From assembly GCA_003671065.1 (NCBI GenBank), contig QWPU01000015.1, positions 1 through 18,513 of the forward strand: a stretch of DNA of 18,513 nucleotides. The letters run 5' to 3'. This document shows positions 15,729 to 18,513 of the stretch, piece after piece. Positions within the stretch are counted from its first letter, which is position 1; each line of letters starts with the position of its first letter. The position numbers were made by a program, and so were the translations under genes. The notes under the pieces are model-generated. The model was not told the DNA's origin. It searched no databases and worked only from the letters and a program-made list of their open reading frames with translations. The stretch is from Planctomycetota bacterium (GTDB taxonomy: Bacteria; Planctomycetota; Phycisphaerae; Phycisphaerales; SM1A02).

Positions 15729-15801
15729 CTCCCCCGACTGGACTTGAACCAGTAACCTGGCGGTTAACAGCCGCCCGCTCTACCAATTGAGCTACAGGGG
15801 A
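15729..15801 (-). tRNA. tRNA-Asn (GUU)
   Basis: A 73-base cloverleaf. The acceptor arms TCCCCTG and CGGGGGA pair over 7 bases with discriminator G. The D arm is GCTCAATTGGTAGAGC, the anticodon stem and loop GGCGGCTGTTAACCGCC with anticodon GTT, and the T arm contains GGTTCAAGTCC. CCA is not encoded (GCT follows). It decodes AAC/AAU. Confidence 0.96.
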
Positions 15802-15812
15802 ATGGGACGGAG

Positions 15813-15840
15813 AGAATACCGTGGATTGCAGAATCGTCAA
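15813..15840 (-). promoter_or_regulatory. Sigma-70-type promoter of tRNA-Asn
   Basis: On the minus strand TTGACG (15840-15835) and TATTCT (15818-15813) are separated by 16 bases. The tRNA starts 12 bases past the -10 box, so the 5' leader would be very short. It is the best promoter match in the window. Confidence 0.6.
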
Positions 15841-15861
15841 GTGGGTTGGTCGACTTGAGCG

Positions 15862-17121
15862 GTGTCTGTGAGGAATTGTTTCGCCGTAGAGATTCGCGGC
15901 AATGTTGGCGTACTTTCTGCCGTTGGGTTCATGATGTTCTGCGCTGCGCTGTACGCCTGTTTGCTTGCGGCTCCTCCGACTTATGCGGCGGATGTTGCGC
16001 CCATTGTCAGCCGCGCGTGCTGTGAGTGTCACCGCGACGGCGGAGTCGCACCGTTTGCGCTGGCGTCGCCGCAGGATCTGATCAAGCGCGCCCGCACGAT
16101 TGCGCGAGCTGTGCGTGATGACTCGATGCCACCGTGGTTTGCGGTGGTCGCGGAAGGCTCTGCGCATCGATTCAAGAATGACGCGTCGTTGAGCGCGGCG
16201 GACAAGGCAACGCTCCTCGCGTGGTTGGATTCCGATGAGCGCGCGCTCGGGGATCTTTCGAAAGCACCGCCGCCGCGGCCAGTCGCTCCCGCTTGGCGCA
16301 TCAGCACGCCTGATGTCGTCTTCGAGATTCCTGCTCCCGTCGAGATCAAGGCGAAGGGCACGATGAACTATGTGAATGTGCGCGTGCCGACGAACTTCAC
16401 TGAGGATGTGTGGGTGCGTGAGTGGGAAGTAGTGCCGAGCGCGCGAGAAGCCGTGCATCATGTGTTGGTGTTTGCGCGGCCGCCAGAAGCGAAAGGTCGA
16501 GGCGCAGGCGAGGACGAAGGTCGCGGATTTTTCGCAGCGTTCGTGCCTGGTGGCGGCATGCGCAGTTACGACTCGACGCGCGCGAAGAAACTTCCGAAGG
16601 GTTCGACGCTCATCTTTCAGTTGCACTACACGCCCAATGGTCAAGCGACGCAGGACCGCACGAAGATTGGTTTGGTGCTCGCGAAGACCGCGCCTGAGCA
16701 TGAGGTGCGCACTGTGGGGATCTTCGATTCGGCGCTTGATATTCCGCCTCATACTGCGACGCATCGTGAGATGAGTTCGCTTACGGCACCTGCTGACATT
16801 CGAATCCTGTCGTGGATGCCGCACATGCACACGCGTGGGAAAAGTTTTGTCGCTTACCGCAAGCGTGATGGCGCGCGTGAAGTGCTCATCGATGTGCCTC
16901 GCTACGACTTCAATTGGCAACTCTCGTATGACTACGCGACACCGCTTGAAGTGAGCAAGGGGACACTCATTCACATCGAGGGAGTCTTCGATAACTCAGC
17001 GGAGAACAGCGCGAATCCCGATCCTTCGAAGCGCGTGCGTTGGGGACAGCAGACGACGGATGAGATGTTGATTGGCTACATCGACTATGAGTTGGCGCAC
17101 GAAATCGCGCGCGAAAAATAG
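15862..17121 (+). CDS. Secreted c-type haem / copper type II monooxygenase-like protein
   Basis: Exported redox protein of about 419 residues. A hydrophobic segment (about 15-43) ending in PPTYAAD is a signal peptide. Next is a c-type haem site CCECH (53-57) with a candidate axial Met89 in DSMPPW. The rest resembles the copper type II, ascorbate-dependent (PHM/DBH-like) two-domain fold: AVHHVLVF (His199/His200), FQLHYTPNG (His255), WMPHMHTRGKSF (His321, His323) and TDEMLIGY (Met402) match the expected copper ligands. VPRYDFNWQ and FDNSAENSANPDP are typical of the planctomycete/acidobacterial members I know. The substrate is unknown. The start is uncertain: GTG at 15862 or 15868, or ATG at 15931/15934, which would leave a signal peptide with no basic residue in front. 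It converges with the DUF4956 gene 25 bases away. Confidence 0.85.
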   Translation: MSVRNCFAVEIRGNVGVLSAVGFMMFCAALYACLLAAPPTYAADVAPIVSRACCECHRDGGVAPFALASPQDLIKRARTIARAVRDDSMPPWFAVVAEGSAHRFKNDASLSAADKATLLAWLDSDERALGDLSKAPPPRPVAPAWRISTPDVVFEIPAPVEIKAKGTMNYVNVRVPTNFTEDVWVREWEVVPSAREAVHHVLVFARPPEAKGRGAGEDEGRGFFAAFVPGGGMRSYDSTRAKKLPKGSTLIFQLHYTPNGQATQDRTKIGLVLAKTAPEHEVRTVGIFDSALDIPPHTATHREMSSLTAPADIRILSWMPHMHTRGKSFVAYRKRDGAREVLIDVPRYDFNWQLSYDYATPLEVSKGTLIHIEGVFDNSAENSANPDPSKRVRWGQQTTDEMLIGYIDYELAHEIAREK

Positions 17122-17146
17122 GTGATTCGCGCCGAAAGCCGCGCGT

Positions 17147-17863
17147 TCATCCGCGCGTGAGTTCAACCCCTTGCAATCCATCGATTAGATTGAGCGCACC
17201 AAACAGCGCACTGGTTGCTGCGTCAGTTTCCAGCGTGAGGCGATAGGTGTGATCAAGCGCAGTGCCGTTGCGCGCAGTCGCGATGCCTTCGAGTGCGACA
17301 TCACTGGCGTGCTGAGCGACGAGTTGCTCGATGCTGTCGATGCCTAAAAATCCGCGCTCGACTCGCAGCGTGAGCGTGAAGCGCGTGTCTTTCGATTTGC
17401 CGTTCTTGCTGTCGCCCTTCGTCTTGCGCGTGCCGTTTTCGCGTGATGGCTGAAACAGCAACGCCGCAACCATCGTGATTGGAATCGCGACCAGCGGAAC
17501 TAGAAAGTAGCCTGCGCCGATTGCCATGCCGATGCCGACCGCAAAGATCACGAACGCGGTGTCGCGCGTGTCTTCGACCACAGTGCGAAATCGCACGATG
17601 GAAAGCGCGCCCACGATGCCGAACGCGCGCGCGACATTGTTGCCAATCACGATCGTCGTCAAGCACAGCAACACGGTGAGCAGCACGAGCGTCGCAAGCA
17701 GCGGCCCTTGCGAATCTTCTTTGCCGCGCGTGATTCGATAGACGCCAGCAACAAGACAGCCAAAGAGCAGTGCGGTGATGAGGCGCACGATCGCAACCGA
17801 GGTGTCGAGATCAGCGTCGCTTACGAAGGGAGCGCTTAACCAAGTTGGCATATTCATGTCCAT
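17147..17863 (-). CDS. DUF4956 membrane protein
   Basis: Inner-membrane protein of 238 residues with four hydrophobic segments at about 24-43, 56-75, 103-120 and 121-138. The signature GALSIVRFRTVVEDTRDTAF (85-104) between segments two and three is the DUF4956 hallmark and recalls MgtC-like proteins. After a Lys/Gly-rich spacer, the C-terminal 85 residues form a soluble domain with an alternating strand/helix pattern (LTLRVERGFLGIDSIEQLV). It follows the CotH gene by 30 bases on the same strand. From memory, DUF4956 proteins are often encoded beside CotH and a VTC-domain polyphosphate polymerase-like protein. Function unproven; a role with a cell-surface or polyphosphate-related kinase is inference. 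Confidence 0.88.
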   Translation of the reverse strand: MDMNMPTWLSAPFVSDADLDTSVAIVRLITALLFGCLVAGVYRITRGKEDSQGPLLATLVLLTVLLCLTTIVIGNNVARAFGIVGALSIVRFRTVVEDTRDTAFVIFAVGIGMAIGAGYFLVPLVAIPITMVAALLFQPSRENGTRKTKGDSKNGKSKDTRFTLTLRVERGFLGIDSIEQLVAQHASDVALEGIATARNGTALDHTYRLTLETDAATSALFGALNLIDGLQGVELTRG

Positions 17864-17893
17864 TGAGATGGGTTCATTATGCGCAAAGCTGGC

Positions 17894-18511
17894 TCAACGC
17901 GCCGCAGGAGTTGCAGCCGTCGCAGGTTTCTCTGCAGGCTTCTGAGCGTCTTTCGGCGTGTAGTTGAGCAGATACTTCGAGCGACGCTCAAAGAACATTC
18001 GAAGACTCGGAGATTCTCGTCCATTGGTTGAGGCTGCTGGTAATTCGCTTGCAGTTGCTTCAAGGAACGACGCAGTCGTCGTGCCTTTGCGAGTGTCGGC
18101 CGCGACGAGGCTTTCGATAAGCGTGCGTTGTTGCGCAACAAATGGACCGATTTGGTCCCACGACATATCTCGCGCGATCGTCTTCACGCATTCGAGGTAG
18201 CGCGCACGCAAACTCGGCAGCGCAAGCAATCGGCTTCGCAGTGGCTTGCGCGCATCAGTCAATCCGTGCAGTGGATCGAGCTCAAAGCCTGACATTCCAC
18301 CCGCACCCGCACCACCGCGTGGACCGCGCATGCCGCCTTGATCGTTGGGTGGAGGTTGATCTTGCGGAGGTCGTGGTTGATCTGGCGGACCATCTTGCGG
18401 ACGATCTTGCGGACGATCTTGCGGACCATCTGGCGGTCCATCTTGCGGACCACCTTGCGGACCACCTTGCCGTCCACCTGGACGACCGCCGCGCATTCCG
18501 CGTCCGCCGCC
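17894..18511 (-). CDS. CotH kinase family protein, C-terminal part
   Basis: The gene runs off the right edge; only the last roughly 206 codons are present. The segment FELDPLHGL, RSRLLALPSLRARYLECV, IGPFVAQQRTLIESLVAADTRK and LRMFFERRSKYLLNY is the conserved C-terminal block of CotH-type proteins, atypical protein kinases first known from spore coats. In front of it, from the window edge to about 18300, lies a Gly-, Pro-, Gln- and Asp-rich low-complexity insert. The kinase core with its catalytic residues must lie beyond the window, so activity cannot be judged. An ATG at 18494-18496 inside the repeat is not a credible start. It is followed at 30 bases by the DUF4956 gene, probably in one operon. 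Confidence 0.8.
   Translation of the reverse strand, partial: GGGRGMRGGRPGGRQGGPQGGPQDGPPDGPQDRPQDRPQDGPPDQPRPPQDQPPPNDQGGMRGPRGGAGAGGMSGFELDPLHGLTDARKPLRSRLLALPSLRARYLECVKTIARDMSWDQIGPFVAQQRTLIESLVAADTRKGTTTASFLEATASELPAASTNGRESPSLRMFFERRSKYLLNYTPKDAQKPAEKPATAATPAAR
18345..18490 (-). repeat. Degenerate 12-base repeat coding for Gly-Pro-Gln-Asp/Arg-Pro units
   Basis: On the plus strand, words like CTTGCGGACGAT recur about every 12 bases with drift (GGACCA, GGACGA, GGTCCA variants). On the coding strand this gives GPQDGPPDGPQDRPQDRPQD-like sequence inside the CotH protein. Such slippage-prone tracts vary in copy number between strains. Confidence 0.75.
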
Positions 18512-18513
18512 AG

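Noticed and set aside
15729..15801. tRNA-Asn as an integration site of a mobile element
   Set aside because: I found no second copy of the tRNA 3' end and no integrase gene in the window.
15553..16974. Long minus-strand frame of 473 codons opposite the haem/copper protein
   Set aside because: It runs antisense through the tRNA and the monooxygenase-like gene, is Arg/His-rich without any domain, and arises from the GC-rich codon pattern of the opposite strand. Only its last 40 codons lie outside known features; these are listed separately.

Overview
The window looks like an ordinary chromosomal stretch of a moderately GC-rich bacterium, most likely a member of the Planctomycetota, possibly a Phycisphaerae relative. 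This is an inference. It rests on the combination of CotH plus DUF4956, a c-type haem/copper type II monooxygenase-like protein, a DUF3891 protein, a monomeric isocitrate dehydrogenase, a BNR-type sialidase-like protein with a Cys-rich motif, and start regions that often lack a clear Shine-Dalgarno sequence. Genes lie on both strands in small units. No prophage, CRISPR array, toxin-antitoxin pair or recognisable defence island was seen.

Left part (1-6263): a two-component pair comes first, with a GAF/PAS histidine kinase cut by the window edge overlapping a LuxR-type response regulator by 8 bases. A non-coding stretch of about 400 bases follows, holding the decayed C-terminal end of an ISL3-type transposase. 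Next are a minus-strand aldose 1-epimerase-like gene and a divergent DEAD-box RNA helicase with a long disordered linker and a DbpA-type RNA-binding end.

Middle (6264-12769): a minus-strand DinB-like gene carries an almost perfect in-frame 144-base tandem duplication. It is followed by a monomeric NADP isocitrate dehydrogenase, a convergent fatty-acid desaturase, a secreted protein with two thioredoxin domains, and a divergent DUF3891 protein. About 240 bases between the thioredoxin and desaturase genes hold short open minus-strand frames that may be gene remains.

Right part (12770-18513): a minus-strand run reads BNR/sialidase-like secreted protein, then an unknown 167-residue protein, then a small membrane protein. 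A YdhG/DUF1801-like gene lies upstream of that run. tRNA-Asn(GUU) follows with a good promoter and a hairpin terminator, then a plus-strand secreted haem/copper monooxygenase-like protein. The end holds a minus-strand CotH C-terminal fragment and a DUF4956 membrane protein, which look like one operon.

The observations most worth a second look are the recent in-frame duplication in the DinB-like protein, the CotH-DUF4956 unit with its 12-base-periodic insert, the haem/copper protein of unknown substrate, and the pseudo-receiver tail on the histidine kinase. I found no convincing new multi-gene system.
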